DNA from: Novosphingobium umbonatum
GTDB lineage: Bacteria > Pseudomonadota > Alphaproteobacteria > Sphingomonadales > Sphingomonadaceae
NCBI RefSeq assembly: GCF_004005905.1
Contig: NZ_SACO01000001.1
Coordinates: 310,001-374,000 of the forward strand
Direction of reading: 5' to 3'
DNA: 64,000 nucleotides
Part shown: one piece after another, positions 1-8,959 of the stretch
Layout: the number at the start of each line of letters is the position of its first letter
Position numbering within the stretch: the stretch's first letter is position 1
Notes under the pieces: model-generated
The model's database searches: none
Told to the model about the DNA's origin: nothing
Seen by the model: the letters and a program-made list of their open reading frames with translations, nothing else
Made by a program: the position numbers and the translations under genes

Positions 1-1
1 T

Positions 2-721
2 TTTGACTATCGCGGCGAGCCAACCCCCTATCCGGCATGGCCGAGCGTTTCGTCCTATTTCGGCGCGGTGGATATTTGCGGTTTTGCCAAGGATAATTTC
101 CATTATTACCGCGCATGGTGGCGCCCCGACCTGCCACAGGTGCATCTACTGCCGCATTGGAACTGGGCGGGCAAGGAAGGCCAGTCGATCGAGGTTTGGG
201 CCCATGGCAATACGGCGCAGGTGGAACTGCTGCTCAATGGCCGCAGCCTTGGGGTCAAGCCCATGCCGCGCAATGGCCATCTGGCATGGCAAGTGCCCTA
301 TGCCGCTGGCACTTTGCTGGCGCGCGGGCTGGATGCCAAGGGGCGCGTGGTGGTGGAGGACCGCCGCATCACCGCTGGCGCGCCCGCCGGTTTGCGCTTA
401 TCCACCAGCGCCACCCGCCTTGCGGCCGATGGGGCTTCTGTGGCGGTGATCGCGGCGCAAGTGCTGGATAGGGCCGGGCATGACATGCCGATCGCCGCAT
501 CCACTTTGCGTTTCACCCTGTCCGGCCCCGCGCGCCTGCTGGGCACCGGCAATGGCGACCCAACCGACCATACGCCTGACCACAGTGCCGAAAGGCGCGC
601 CTTCAACGGGCTGGCGCAGGCCTTGGTGCAAAGCACGGGCGAGGCAGGCCCGATCACCTTGACGGTGAGTGGCGAAGGGCTGCGCAGCGCGCAAATCACC
701 CTGTTCGCCCACCAGCTTTAA
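2..721 (+). CDS. Glycoside hydrolase family 2 beta-galactosidase, C-terminal part (5' truncated by window edge)
   Basis: The frame is open from base 2 to the stop at 719-721, giving 239 residues of a longer protein. The first 40 residues read as the end of a GH2 TIM barrel (GEPTPYPAWPSVSSYFGAVD, then CGFAKDNFHYY), followed by Ig-like beta domains (QSIEVWAHGNTAQVELLLNG and SATRLAADGASVAVIAAQV). GH2 enzymes of this type remove terminal beta-galactosyl residues. The GH53 galactanase starts only 15 bp downstream, so the two are probably co-transcribed for galactan breakdown. The catalytic residues lie outside the window, so the exact substrate is inferred from family and neighbour. Confidence 0.85.
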   Translation, partial: FDYRGEPTPYPAWPSVSSYFGAVDICGFAKDNFHYYRAWWRPDLPQVHLLPHWNWAGKEGQSIEVWAHGNTAQVELLLNGRSLGVKPMPRNGHLAWQVPYAAGTLLARGLDAKGRVVVEDRRITAGAPAGLRLSTSATRLAADGASVAVIAAQVLDRAGHDMPIAASTLRFTLSGPARLLGTGNGDPTDHTPDHSAERRAFNGLAQALVQSTGEAGPITLTVSGEGLRSAQITLFAHQL

Positions 722-736
722 GCGGAGTTATTCAAG

Positions 737-1822
737 ATGCCCCTGCCCTTGCTGGCCGCCGCGCTGGTGGCCGCTACACCAGCTAATTCCGAACCGCTCT
801 ATCTGGGCGCGGATCTGTCCTTCACCAACGAGATGGAAGATTGCGGCGCCCGCTTTACCGACCATGGGAAACCAAGCGACCCGTTCAAGGTAATGAAGGC
901 CCATGGCGGCAATATCATGCGGGTGCGGCTCTGGAACAATCCCGATTGGACGCATTACAGCGCCTATGATGATGTGCTCAAAACCATCACTCGCGCGCAT
1001 GCCGCCGGGCTGAAAGTCCTGCTGGATTTCCATTATTCCGACGATTGGGCCGATGGCGAAAAGCAATTGGCCCCCGCCGCATGGGCCAAGCTCTCCACGC
1101 CCGAACAAGTGGCCGCACTGCATGACTTTACCCGCCAGACACTGGACCGGCTGCATGCCGCAGGCCAATGGCCGGAATTTGTGCAGGTGGGCAATGAAAC
1201 CAATCTGGAAATGCTGGGGCCTAAGACGGGCAAGATCGATTGGGTGCGCAATGCAGCCCTGATCAATGCCGGCGTATCGGCGGTGCGGGAGGCGTCCAAG
1301 GCGCATCAGGCGCCGGTGCAGGTGATGCTGCATATCGCCCAGCCGGAAAACATCCTGCCATGGTTTGATGATGCCACCGCCGCTGGCGTGCTCGATTACG
1401 ACATTATCGGCATCAGCTATTACAGCAAATGGTCCAAGCTCGATCTGGACGGGCTGGCCAAAGTGATCACCGCCGCGCGTCAACGCTATGGCGCGCAGGT
1501 CTGGGTGGTGGAAACCGCCTATGCCTTCACCAATGAGGCGATGGACAACACCACCAATCTGCTCGGCTCTGATTCCGCCCTGCCCGCCTATCCGGTCAGC
1601 AAAAAGGGCCAGCAACGCTATCTGGAAGATCTGACCAAGACCGTGGTGGCCAGTGGCGGCAGCGGGGTGGTCTATTGGGCGCCGGATTGGGTTTCCACCG
1701 CGTGCAAAACGCGTTGGGGCACCGGATCAAGCTGGGAAAATGCCGGATTGTTCGATGTCCGCCGCCACGAGGCGCTGCCCGCATGGGATTTCATGGCCAA
1801 GGATTATGGCCGCCCGCGCTAA
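737..1822 (+). CDS. Arabinogalactan endo-beta-1,4-galactanase (GH53)
   Basis: A 361-residue secreted or periplasmic enzyme expected to cut beta-1,4-galactan internally. The N-terminus MPLPLLAAALVAATPANS is a signal peptide. The mature part opens with the GH53 hallmark GADLSFTNEMED, then LWNNPDW and LLDFHYSDDWADGEKQ. The acid/base Glu is in QVGNETNLEML (about E154) and the nucleophile Glu in WVVETAYAFT (about E259). The length is normal for the single-domain family. It follows the GH2 gene by 15 bp and is followed by an intrinsic terminator, so it looks like the last gene of its operon. The neighbouring TonB receptor would import the released oligosaccharides; that link is inference. Confidence 0.93.
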   Translation: MPLPLLAAALVAATPANSEPLYLGADLSFTNEMEDCGARFTDHGKPSDPFKVMKAHGGNIMRVRLWNNPDWTHYSAYDDVLKTITRAHAAGLKVLLDFHYSDDWADGEKQLAPAAWAKLSTPEQVAALHDFTRQTLDRLHAAGQWPEFVQVGNETNLEMLGPKTGKIDWVRNAALINAGVSAVREASKAHQAPVQVMLHIAQPENILPWFDDATAAGVLDYDIIGISYYSKWSKLDLDGLAKVITAARQRYGAQVWVVETAYAFTNEAMDNTTNLLGSDSALPAYPVSKKGQQRYLEDLTKTVVASGGSGVVYWAPDWVSTACKTRWGTGSSWENAGLFDVRRHEALPAWDFMAKDYGRPR

Positions 1823-1850
1823 CACCTTCCCCCCTCCTGGGGATCACCTT

Positions 1851-1890
1851 GAAAGCCGCCAAGCTTCAACGCTTGCGCGGCTTTCCTTTT
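1851..1890 (+). terminator. Intrinsic terminator after the galactanase gene
   Basis: GAAAGCCGCCAAGC and GCTTGCGCGGCTTTC form a long stem around a TTCAAC loop, followed by CTTTT. It lies 28 bp after the GH53 stop. Confidence 0.8.
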
Positions 1891-1913
1891 GGGCGCGAAT
1901 GGTAAAAGGGCGC

Positions 1914-1946
1914 AAAAAAGGGGCGGCAAGATCATCCTGCCGCCCC
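1914..1946 (-). terminator. Intrinsic terminator of the TonB receptor gene
   Basis: Read on the minus strand, a GGGGCGGCA / TGCCGCCCC stem is followed by six Ts (plus-strand A run 1914-1919). It sits just past the receptor stop codon at 1955. Confidence 0.8.
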
Positions 1947-1954
1947 CTTTGGGT

Positions 1955-4558
1955 TTAGAACTTGACCGTCACATCGGCCAGATAGCTCGGCCCGTATTTT
2001 TCATAGCGGGCCAGCTGGTTGGGATCATTGGCGTAATAGAAACGCGCCGCCTGATTGGTCAGATTGTTGGCCTGCACCCGCAGCGAGATCGCCTTGGTGA
2101 TGGCATAGCTGACGCTGACGCCCAGATTGGTTTCCGATTGCAGGCGGGTCAGCTTGGACGCATCCCAGCCAAAGATCACCGTCTGCGGACTATGGCGCTT
2201 CAGGCCCACACGCGCGTCAATGCCATGGTCGGAATACCACAGGTCCAGCTGGCCGGTGAAAGCGGTCAGGCCCACAGCGGGGAAAGGATTGCTGACGGGG
2301 CTCAGCTCACGCAGGTTGGAATCGAGCAGGGCCACATTGGCGTAAACGCCAAACTTTTCCAGCGCAGGCACGAACCAGAAGGGCGTGGAGAGCGACACTT
2401 CCGTGCCCGCCACATAGCCACCCTTGCCATTGGCGGGGCCGGTGATCTGATAGGTCGTGCCGCCAATATTCACCGGATAGGTGGTGTAGCCGATGCTGGT
2501 GCTCACATCCTTGTAATAGCCTGCCAGCGCGACAACGGCATCCTTGTGGAAATACCATTCCAGGCTGAGGTCACCCTGCGTGGCCATGAAAGGCTTGAGC
2601 GAGGGATTGCCCGCGCTGCCCGCCAGATAGCCCGAGGAGGGGTAATAGGACAGGTTCTGGCTGGCGCGCAATTCGTCCAGCGGCGGACGCGCCATCACCC
2701 GCGCCACACCGGCGCGCAGTTTCAGCGTAGGCTGCAGGTCGAAATTGAGGTTCAGGCTGGGCAGCGCGCGGAAATAATGGTTGGTGCTGTTGACGGGGTT
2801 ATAGCTCGTCACATTGGCATTGGCGGCATTGTCCCATTGGGTCACGCCCTGATAGGCGCCCGAATGGGTGGTGACATCAATGAAGCGCACGCCAACATTG
2901 CCATAGAAGGGCACCGAACCGGCATTGCCCAGCAATTCGGCCTGCACATAGCCTTCAAAATTATCCTCGCGCACGCGCCAGAACTGGCTCTTGTCGCGGG
3001 TGGTATTGGCGACATTGAGCGCGGCAATCGCGTCATAATCGGCATAGAGCATGTTGGGCGCGGTAAAGCCGCCACCTGCCGTGCTGAAGGAGGAGAAGGC
3101 AGGTGTGCCCTTCACGCTGACCGTGCCGCCGGTTTGCGAGTCAAAGCTTTTCACGCGGTTGGAGAAGCGCAGGCCAGCGTTGAGCGAGGAGATGATCCCG
3201 CCATGCAGCTTATATTGCAGATCCACCTGCGCCGCGCCCAGCGTGTCCTGCAGACGCTGCGGGCCGGTCAGCCCCTGACCTGCAAAGCTTTGCGCGCTGG
3301 CGGCGGTCAGGTCCACCGGCGTGGTGATCGAGGGCACCACATTGGCGGCGGTGTTAAACGTCACGCTTTGCGGATAGAGTACCCATTCCAGCGCCGACCA
3401 TGTGTTCTTGCGCAGCGCCTGCGAATAGGAGCCGTCGAACTTCACCGTCACATCCTCGCCGCGATAGCGGGTGTTGAAACCGGTGGCGAACAGGGTCTTG
3501 TCCTCGACATATTTGGCGATGACATTGGTGGTGGTGGTTTTCCAATTGTCCACCGTGGCGCCCACAATATCGCGGCCCGCCAGCGTGAACTTGCCCGCCT
3601 GATAGGTGGAATCAGGGATGGTGCCGCCCCAATCGCCCCAGCCGCCAAACCACTGCTGGAACTGCTTTTCATTGATCTTCACGTTCGAATAGAGAACGTC
3701 GAGGCTGGCATCCCAATGGTCGCCATCCTTCCATTGCAGGGCGCCCGTGGTGCTCCAGCGGGTTTCCTTCAGCGCCTTGACCTCGGTCTGCGCACCCCAG
3801 GGGGCATAGACAGCCTGACCATTATAGGTTGGCGGGCTATTACCAGCATCGGCATTGTTATAGCCCCAGCCCTGGAACGAGGCATAGCCGTTCTTCTGCT
3901 GCTGATAGCTGCCGCCCAGCGCGAGGCCCAGATTGTCGCTCAGGCGCGTGACATATTGCAGGCTACCGCGAGTGCCAACGGTGTCATAGCCGGGAATCTT
4001 GAAGCCCGGATCGTTCATCTGCGCCCCAGCCCGCGCGGTCAGCTTAGGACCGGAATAGTCCAGCGGACGAATGGTACGAATGTCGATGGTAGCGGCCACA
4101 CCGCCCGCGATCAGGTCAGCGCCCTGCGACTTGTAGACGGTAACGCCCGAAACCGCTTCGGAAGGATAGATTTCCCAGCGCACATTACGGTCCGGTTCCG
4201 ACGAGGCCACTTCGCGCCCATTGACCAGACCCAGCACCAGACGCGGGCCAAGGCCACGCACCGAAGCCTGGCTGGCATTGCCGCGGTCACGCGTTGCGGT
4301 CACGCCCGGCAGGCGGGCCAGCGAGTCCGCAATAGTGACATCGGGCAACACGCCAATGTCCTTGGAAGAGATCGTTTCGGTCACCACCATGGCGGCGCGC
4401 TTGGCATTGATGGCGTCGCGCAAGGAGGCGCGCAGGCCGGTGACGACAATGTCCTGCGTGGTATTGTCGGCGGCGGGCGCGGCTTGCGCATAGGCCGCGC
4501 CCGAGGCAAGCGCCAGAACGCCGGCCAGCGAGGCCTGAAGATATTTCGTATGCTTCAC
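1955..4558 (-). CDS. TonB-dependent receptor (galactan block)
   Basis: An outer-membrane active transporter of about 867 residues. I chose the GTG at 4558 because GGAGGG lies 7 bp upstream and the protein then starts MKHTKYLQASLAGVLALASG, a clean signal peptide. An upstream ATG at 4582 has no such site. A TonB-box-like DIVVTGLRASL follows, then a plug domain (IADSLARLPGVTATRDRGN, SVRGLGPRLVLGLVNGREV) and a beta barrel ending in an aromatic residue (YLADVTVKF). The sequence style matches the large Xanthomonas/Caulobacter-type receptors tied to plant polysaccharides. Convergence with the GH2-GH53 genes suggests galacto-oligosaccharide uptake; the ligand is inferred, not shown. Confidence 0.92.
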   Translation of the reverse strand: MKHTKYLQASLAGVLALASGAAYAQAAPAADNTTQDIVVTGLRASLRDAINAKRAAMVVTETISSKDIGVLPDVTIADSLARLPGVTATRDRGNASQASVRGLGPRLVLGLVNGREVASSEPDRNVRWEIYPSEAVSGVTVYKSQGADLIAGGVAATIDIRTIRPLDYSGPKLTARAGAQMNDPGFKIPGYDTVGTRGSLQYVTRLSDNLGLALGGSYQQQKNGYASFQGWGYNNADAGNSPPTYNGQAVYAPWGAQTEVKALKETRWSTTGALQWKDGDHWDASLDVLYSNVKINEKQFQQWFGGWGDWGGTIPDSTYQAGKFTLAGRDIVGATVDNWKTTTTNVIAKYVEDKTLFATGFNTRYRGEDVTVKFDGSYSQALRKNTWSALEWVLYPQSVTFNTAANVVPSITTPVDLTAASAQSFAGQGLTGPQRLQDTLGAAQVDLQYKLHGGIISSLNAGLRFSNRVKSFDSQTGGTVSVKGTPAFSSFSTAGGGFTAPNMLYADYDAIAALNVANTTRDKSQFWRVREDNFEGYVQAELLGNAGSVPFYGNVGVRFIDVTTHSGAYQGVTQWDNAANANVTSYNPVNSTNHYFRALPSLNLNFDLQPTLKLRAGVARVMARPPLDELRASQNLSYYPSSGYLAGSAGNPSLKPFMATQGDLSLEWYFHKDAVVALAGYYKDVSTSIGYTTYPVNIGGTTYQITGPANGKGGYVAGTEVSLSTPFWFVPALEKFGVYANVALLDSNLRELSPVSNPFPAVGLTAFTGQLDLWYSDHGIDARVGLKRHSPQTVIFGWDASKLTRLQSETNLGVSVSYAITKAISLRVQANNLTNQAARFYYANDPNQLARYEKYGPSYLADVTVKF

Positions 4559-4596
4559 AGATATCCCTCCGAAAAAGCTCATTCGTATTTATCACA

Positions 4597-4626
4597 TAAA
4601 TAAGATTCGAAACCGCAACTTGTCAA
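4597..4626 (-). promoter_or_regulatory. Predicted sigma-70-type promoter of the TonB receptor
   Basis: On the minus strand TTGACA (4626-4621) and TATTTA (4602-4597) are separated by 18 bp, about 40 bp upstream of the GTG start. The -35 element matches consensus exactly. Confidence 0.6.
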
Positions 4627-4634
4627 GCACACCC

Positions 4635-4654
4635 CTGTTGCGCCTTGGCAACAG
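4635..4654. promoter_or_regulatory. Inverted repeat upstream of the TonB receptor promoter
   Basis: CTGTTGC-N6-GCAACAG is a perfect 7-bp-arm inverted repeat ending 8 bp upstream of the -35 hexamer. It is placed like an operator or activator site. No regulator is encoded next to it in this window. Confidence 0.45.
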
Positions 4655-4660
4655 ACGCGC

Positions 4661-4691
4661 AAAAACGCCGGACGCATCGCTGCATCCGGCG
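4661..4691 (-). terminator. Intrinsic terminator of the MFS transporter gene
   Basis: Minus-strand stem CGCCGGA...TCCGGCG is followed by TTTTT (plus-strand AAAAA at 4661-4665), 24 bp after the MFS stop. Confidence 0.8.
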
Positions 4692-4714
4692 CGAAATAGA
4701 CGGAAAGGACAGGC

Positions 4715-5932
4715 TTAGTTTGCGGGCTTCACCCCGCGCACCGCCACAGCGGCCAGCGCCAAAGGCCCGCAAAACAGCGCAAAAATCGCCAGCAAAGACC
4801 AGTGCTGCCCCAGCGCCCAGCCGCCCAGCAAGGGGCCGGTGAAAGCACCAATACGCCCAATGCCAAAGGTCCAGCCAATGCCCGTGGCGCGCACGCGATC
4901 AGGATAGACCTGCGCCGCCAGCGGATAGAGCATGTTAAACCCGCCTTGAAGCGTCACGCCCATGATGAAGGCCGTGCCCAGCACGCCCGCCAAAGGCATA
5001 GGCACGCCGCCAAACACCAGAAACACCGCCGTGGTCAGCCCCAAGAGCGTGGAGCACAGGATCTTCACATCCGCCCGCGTGCCCAGCAGGCTCATCGCCA
5101 CCGTGCCGGTGAAGGCGCCGAAATTATAGATCGCACTGGCAATGATCGCCTGCGTTTGCGGCAGGCCAGCCTCGATGGAAAGCTTGGTGATCCAGCTGGT
5201 GATGAAATACAGCGCCATGAAGCCGCAGATCGCCGCGATCCACAGGCGGATCGAATTGGGCAAGCGCTCACCCGCCATCACTTCGCGCAAGGGGGCCTTT
5301 TGCGTTGCCCCCGCCGCGCCATCCAGACCGGCGGGCAGCACCAGCAGAATAGCAGGCACAAACAAAGCCGAAACCAGCGAGGTGGCCAGCAGCACATTCT
5401 GCCAGCCATAATGCGGCAAGGCCCATGCGGTGACAAAGCCGGTCAACATCGCGCCAATCGGATAGCCTGCCTGCAACACGCCCACGGAGAAATTGCGATG
5501 CTTGGGCGGCGACACCCGCGCCGCAATCGCCGCGATACAGGCCAGCACCGTACCAATGCCGATACCCACCACAAAGCGCACCGCCGCCAATTCAGGCACC
5601 GATCGGGTAAAGCTGGACACGGCCATGGCTACCGCCATCAGGCCCATCGCCACCGCCACCATCCGGCGGCGGCCAAAGCGGTCAGCCAAAGGCGCCAACC
5701 CCAGCCCGCCCACTGCCATCCCCGCCAGCCCCATGCTGAACACCATGGACAATTCGGCGGGGGACACGCCCCATTGGCTTTGCAGCGAGGGCGCGATGAA
5801 GGACACCACCAGCACATCCATGCCATCGGCCATGTTCAGCGCAAAGCACAGAGCCACAATCAAAGCCGAGGCTTTGGTCCACTCTCCCCCGTCCGAGGCG
5901 CCCGATGGCACTTCGGCTGCAACCTGTCCCAT
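4715..5932 (-). CDS. MFS transporter, aromatic acid:H+ symporter type
   Basis: A 405-residue inner-membrane carrier with twelve predicted hydrophobic segments. The first loop carries the MFS signature LADRFGRRRM. Helix 1 contains NMADGMDVLVVSFIAP, matching the aromatic-acid symporter group (PcaK/BenK/ShiA-like), whose helix 1 Asp takes part in proton coupling. AAGGAT lies just upstream of the ATG. It is 29 bp downstream of the dehydroshikimate dehydratase and ends at a terminator, so it is the last gene of the aroE-quiC-MFS unit. Shikimate, quinate or protocatechuate is the likely cargo, inferred from context. Confidence 0.85.
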   Translation of the reverse strand: MGQVAAEVPSGASDGGEWTKASALIVALCFALNMADGMDVLVVSFIAPSLQSQWGVSPAELSMVFSMGLAGMAVGGLGLAPLADRFGRRRMVAVAMGLMAVAMAVSSFTRSVPELAAVRFVVGIGIGTVLACIAAIAARVSPPKHRNFSVGVLQAGYPIGAMLTGFVTAWALPHYGWQNVLLATSLVSALFVPAILLVLPAGLDGAAGATQKAPLREVMAGERLPNSIRLWIAAICGFMALYFITSWITKLSIEAGLPQTQAIIASAIYNFGAFTGTVAMSLLGTRADVKILCSTLLGLTTAVFLVFGGVPMPLAGVLGTAFIMGVTLQGGFNMLYPLAAQVYPDRVRATGIGWTFGIGRIGAFTGPLLGGWALGQHWSLLAIFALFCGPLALAAVAVRGVKPAN

Positions 5933-5961
5933 GTCTTTATCCTTAGTCTGGAAAGCTGGTC

Positions 5962-7854
5962 TTAGAAATCCACCGGATCGCGGTGCGCCGCCTGCGCGCT
6001 TAAACGGACCGAAGCATTGGCCGCGCCATAGGCGTCATAACCGCGCCGCTGCACCACTTCGAAGAAAATACGCTTGGCCACCGCGCGGCTATAGAACTGG
6101 AAATATTCGCCATTATCGTCGCGGTCATACATGATGTTATGCTCGGCCATGCGGGCGACCAGATCAGCGTCCAGCCCGAAACGCGCCTCCAGATCGGCAT
6201 AATAATTGGGGCCAACGGCAAGGAAGGGCAGGCCCGCATCCTTCGCCTTGGCCGCCGCGGCAAAGATATCGTCGCAGGCAAAGGCAATATGCTGCACGCC
6301 CGCGCCAAAGTAATTGTGCAGGAAGCGGGTCGACAGGGCATTGGCCGCCATCGAACCATTGAGCGTGAAGCGCAAAGGCTTGCCCGCGCCCGCCACGCTG
6401 CCCGCGCGGCTTTCCACCGCCTGGCTATAGACAATGCCCATCGGGTCGGCGATTTCCAGCTGCGGTGTTTTGGTGAAGTCGAACAAGCTGGTGTAATACA
6501 GCAGCCAGCCGAGGAATTCCTCATATTGCATGGTCTGCGCAATATGGTCGACGCTGGTCAGCAGGCCATCCTGCTTGGCCTGTTCCAGCGCATGGGGAAA
6601 TTCCTCCGCCCACATGGCATCGCGCGTGGCGCCATCCACCAGATAGAACAGCGAGCCGCCCACCCCGCGCAGCGCCGGAATTTGCCATTCGTCCGGCGCC
6701 ACCGATTGGGCAAAGCGGTCAATGTCCAAAGCTGCGGCACGGTCAATCGCGCCTTGCTGGTCATCAACGGTCAGGCCCAATGCGCAAACCGATCCGCCAT
6801 GCACCATGTCAAAACTATGCGCCAAACCTTCCGGTTCGGAATTGATCACCAGATTGATGCCGCCCTGCTGCCAACGCACCACATCCTTGCTGCGATGGCG
6901 GCCCACCGGCGCAAAGCCCAAAGCGTGGAAGATGCGGCCAAATTCCTCCGCCTCGGCATGACTGGCGGCAAATTCGATGAACTCCACCCCCTGCGGCGCG
7001 ACCGGTGCAGGCAATTCGGCGGCACGGCGCAGCGCGATGCCCGACTGGTCATGCAACACTTTTAGCCCGCGAATACCATCGCGCGCCACCGAGCTGGCCG
7101 AACCGGCGCGGAAGCGGTCGTTGAAAATTTCAAGGCTCCAATAGCCATCATAGCCGATGCGACGCAGCTGCGCGCCAAATTCCACCAAGGGAAAATCGCC
7201 CTGGCCGGGCATACAACGGAAATGGCGGCTCCAATTGAGCAGGTCCATCTGCAGGATCGGCGCATCGGCCCATTGCACGATGAACAATTTGTCGGCGCGA
7301 ATGTCGCCAATGCTGGCCGAAGGGATGTTGCGCGACAGCGAGTGGAACGAATCCAGCGTCAGGCCCAGCGCAGGATGGTCCACATCACGCACCAGCGCCC
7401 AAGCATCGCGATGGTCATTAATATGCGTGCCCCAAGCCAAAGCCTCATAGGCAAGCCGCTTATCATGTTCACCCGCAATGCCCGCAATCCGCGCCAGATC
7501 CTCCAGCAGCACATCGCGCTCCCCCACCGCATGGGGCGAGCAATTGGAGCAAAGCAGGATCAAGTCCGTGCCCAGATCCTCCATCACCGCGAACTTGCGG
7601 CGCATCCGTTCTTCGGCGCGGGCGCGTAGGTCGGGGGACAAGCCTTCATAATCGCGGAAAGGCTGCAACATCGCCACTTCCAGCCCCAGATCACGGCAAA
7701 TCGCCCCGATCTCCTTGGCCGATTGCGCGGCGGACAGCAGGTCATTTTCGAAAATCTCCACCGCATCATAGCCACGCGAGGCAATGGCAGAGAGCTTTTC
7801 CACCAGCGTGCCGCTGATCGAAATGGTGGCGATGGAGGTTTTCAGCTTGGTCAT
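5962..7854 (-). CDS. quiC: 3-dehydroshikimate dehydratase, two-domain QuiC1 type
   Basis: Converts 3-dehydroshikimate to protocatechuate in hydroaromatic catabolism. The 630-residue length matches the bacterial two-domain enzyme. The ATG at 7854 is used because homology starts at MTKLKTSIATISI; the open frame runs 99 codons further upstream but that part overlaps aroE. The N-terminal TIM barrel keeps the four metal ligands: about E137 (YEALAWG), D168 (TLDSFHS), Q194 (VQWADAP) and E242 (SLEIFND). The C-terminal half is a vicinal-oxygen-chelate, HPPD-like domain (VDHIAQTM, HIAFACDDIF, GEYFQFYS). It is 16 bp downstream of shikimate dehydrogenase. Confidence 0.93.
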   Translation of the reverse strand: MTKLKTSIATISISGTLVEKLSAIASRGYDAVEIFENDLLSAAQSAKEIGAICRDLGLEVAMLQPFRDYEGLSPDLRARAEERMRRKFAVMEDLGTDLILLCSNCSPHAVGERDVLLEDLARIAGIAGEHDKRLAYEALAWGTHINDHRDAWALVRDVDHPALGLTLDSFHSLSRNIPSASIGDIRADKLFIVQWADAPILQMDLLNWSRHFRCMPGQGDFPLVEFGAQLRRIGYDGYWSLEIFNDRFRAGSASSVARDGIRGLKVLHDQSGIALRRAAELPAPVAPQGVEFIEFAASHAEAEEFGRIFHALGFAPVGRHRSKDVVRWQQGGINLVINSEPEGLAHSFDMVHGGSVCALGLTVDDQQGAIDRAAALDIDRFAQSVAPDEWQIPALRGVGGSLFYLVDGATRDAMWAEEFPHALEQAKQDGLLTSVDHIAQTMQYEEFLGWLLYYTSLFDFTKTPQLEIADPMGIVYSQAVESRAGSVAGAGKPLRFTLNGSMAANALSTRFLHNYFGAGVQHIAFACDDIFAAAAKAKDAGLPFLAVGPNYYADLEARFGLDADLVARMAEHNIMYDRDDNGEYFQFYSRAVAKRIFFEVVQRRGYDAYGAANASVRLSAQAAHRDPVDF

Positions 7855-7870
7855 CCCGCAATTCCCGCCT

Positions 7871-8773
7871 TTATGCTTTCTGGTCTGATTCCGCAGCGAT
7901 AGCAGCTTGCAACGTGGCAAGCATCCTTTCCCTGTCGGGGATGACGCCGGTGAAATGTTCAAACGCCTTGGCCGCCTGCCCCACCACCATGGACACGCCA
8001 TTGGCATGGGCGATGCCGCGCGCACGGGCGGCGGACAACAACTGCGTCTCCAGCGGGAAATAGATAATATCGGCCAGCCATTGGCCTTCATCGAGCAGGT
8101 CAGGATCAAAGGGCACGCCGGGCACCGATGCCATGCCCACCGGCGTGGCATTCACGATACCGGCGCGCCCCTTGATGGCCCCGACCGGTTCCGCTGCGAC
8201 CCGAAAGGCACAGTCGGGGCATATCGCTTGCAATCTGTCAGCCAGCGCCTGCGCGCGGCCTGCGGCAGGATCATACAGCACCACCTCGCCCGCGCCCAAT
8301 TGCGCCAAAGCCAAAGCGGTTGCGCTGCCCGCGCCGCCAGTGCCGATCTGCGCCACGCTGGCGCCTGCGATCGATCCGAAATGACGTTCGATCAGCCATG
8401 AAAAACCGATCCAGTCGGTGTTCTCGCCGATGATCTTGCCATCGCGGAACACCAGAGTGTTGACCGCTTCGAGCACCTGCGCCTCCGCGCTTAACTCATC
8501 GCAAAGCGCGGCCACGGTCTGCTTGAAGGGAAAGGTCACATTGCTGCCCGAATAGCCCATGTCGGCCAGCATTTTGACCGCACGGGACAATTCCTCGTCG
8601 CCCCAGCCCATATGGGTGAAATCCACAAGTCGATAGGCCAGCGCCATGCCCTGCGCCCGCGCCTCTGCCTCGTGAATGGCGGGCGAGCGACTGGCCAGAA
8701 TGCCGCGCCCGATCAGGCCCACCGCATGGCTGGACAGAAGGCTGGTGGAATGGAGGGAGCTTTGCAGGTTCAT
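7871..8773 (-). CDS. aroE: Shikimate dehydrogenase family (probably catabolic)
   Basis: A 300-residue AroE-family oxidoreductase interconverting shikimate and 3-dehydroshikimate. Substrate-site motifs are SRSP (about 28-31), NVTFPFKQ with the catalytic Lys (about K84) and GENTDWIGF with the catalytic Asp (about D120). The cofactor loop is IGTGGAGSATAL. It is directly followed by quiC and the MFS carrier, so shikimate taken up could be oxidised and dehydrated to protocatechuate. That context favours a catabolic rather than biosynthetic role, and a quinate/shikimate-specific enzyme cannot be excluded. Only 28 bp separate its start from an upstream terminator, leaving little room for a promoter of its own. 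Confidence 0.9.
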   Translation of the reverse strand: MNLQSSLHSTSLLSSHAVGLIGRGILASRSPAIHEAEARAQGMALAYRLVDFTHMGWGDEELSRAVKMLADMGYSGSNVTFPFKQTVAALCDELSAEAQVLEAVNTLVFRDGKIIGENTDWIGFSWLIERHFGSIAGASVAQIGTGGAGSATALALAQLGAGEVVLYDPAAGRAQALADRLQAICPDCAFRVAAEPVGAIKGRAGIVNATPVGMASVPGVPFDPDLLDEGQWLADIIYFPLETQLLSAARARGIAHANGVSMVVGQAAKAFEHFTGVIPDRERMLATLQAAIAAESDQKA

Positions 8774-8801
8774 AACGTCACGCCACGGTTGGAAGAGGGA
8801 A

Positions 8802-8841
8802 GAAAAAGCGGGAGAGGACTGGAATTGCTGCCCTCTCCCGC
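8802..8841 (-). terminator. Intrinsic terminator between the second TonB receptor and aroE
   Basis: A perfect 10-bp stem GCGGGAGAGG / CCTCTCCCGC is followed on the minus strand by TTTTT (plus A run 8803-8807). It could trim, rather than block, transcription into aroE-quiC-MFS. Confidence 0.75.
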
Positions 8842-8885
8842 AGTCAGGGTGACTGGATAATGAATGATATACAACATTGCATTCT

Positions 8886-8938
8886 CTCCGGACGCCCCTC
8901 CGGTCAAGAGGGGGAAGACCAAACGGGGCCGTCCGGAG
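8886..8938 (-). repeat. Long inverted repeat after the second TonB receptor
   Basis: CTCCGGACG (8886-8894) pairs with CGTCCGGAG (8930-8938), enclosing a further CCCCTCC/GGGG-rich region. It lies just downstream of the receptor stop and before the stronger terminator at 8802-8841, so it may be an mRNA-stabilising hairpin. Confidence 0.5.
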
Positions 8939-8959
8939 AAAGGCATCAGCAAGCCTGCA

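Noticed and set aside
1889..4603. 904-codon open frame on the plus strand
   Set aside because: It is antisense to a clear TonB receptor; high GC keeps the opposite frame open and the translation matches no family pattern.
7855..8151. Upstream extension of the dehydroshikimate dehydratase
   Set aside because: It overlaps aroE in another frame, has no family match, and the remaining 630 residues equal the normal enzyme.
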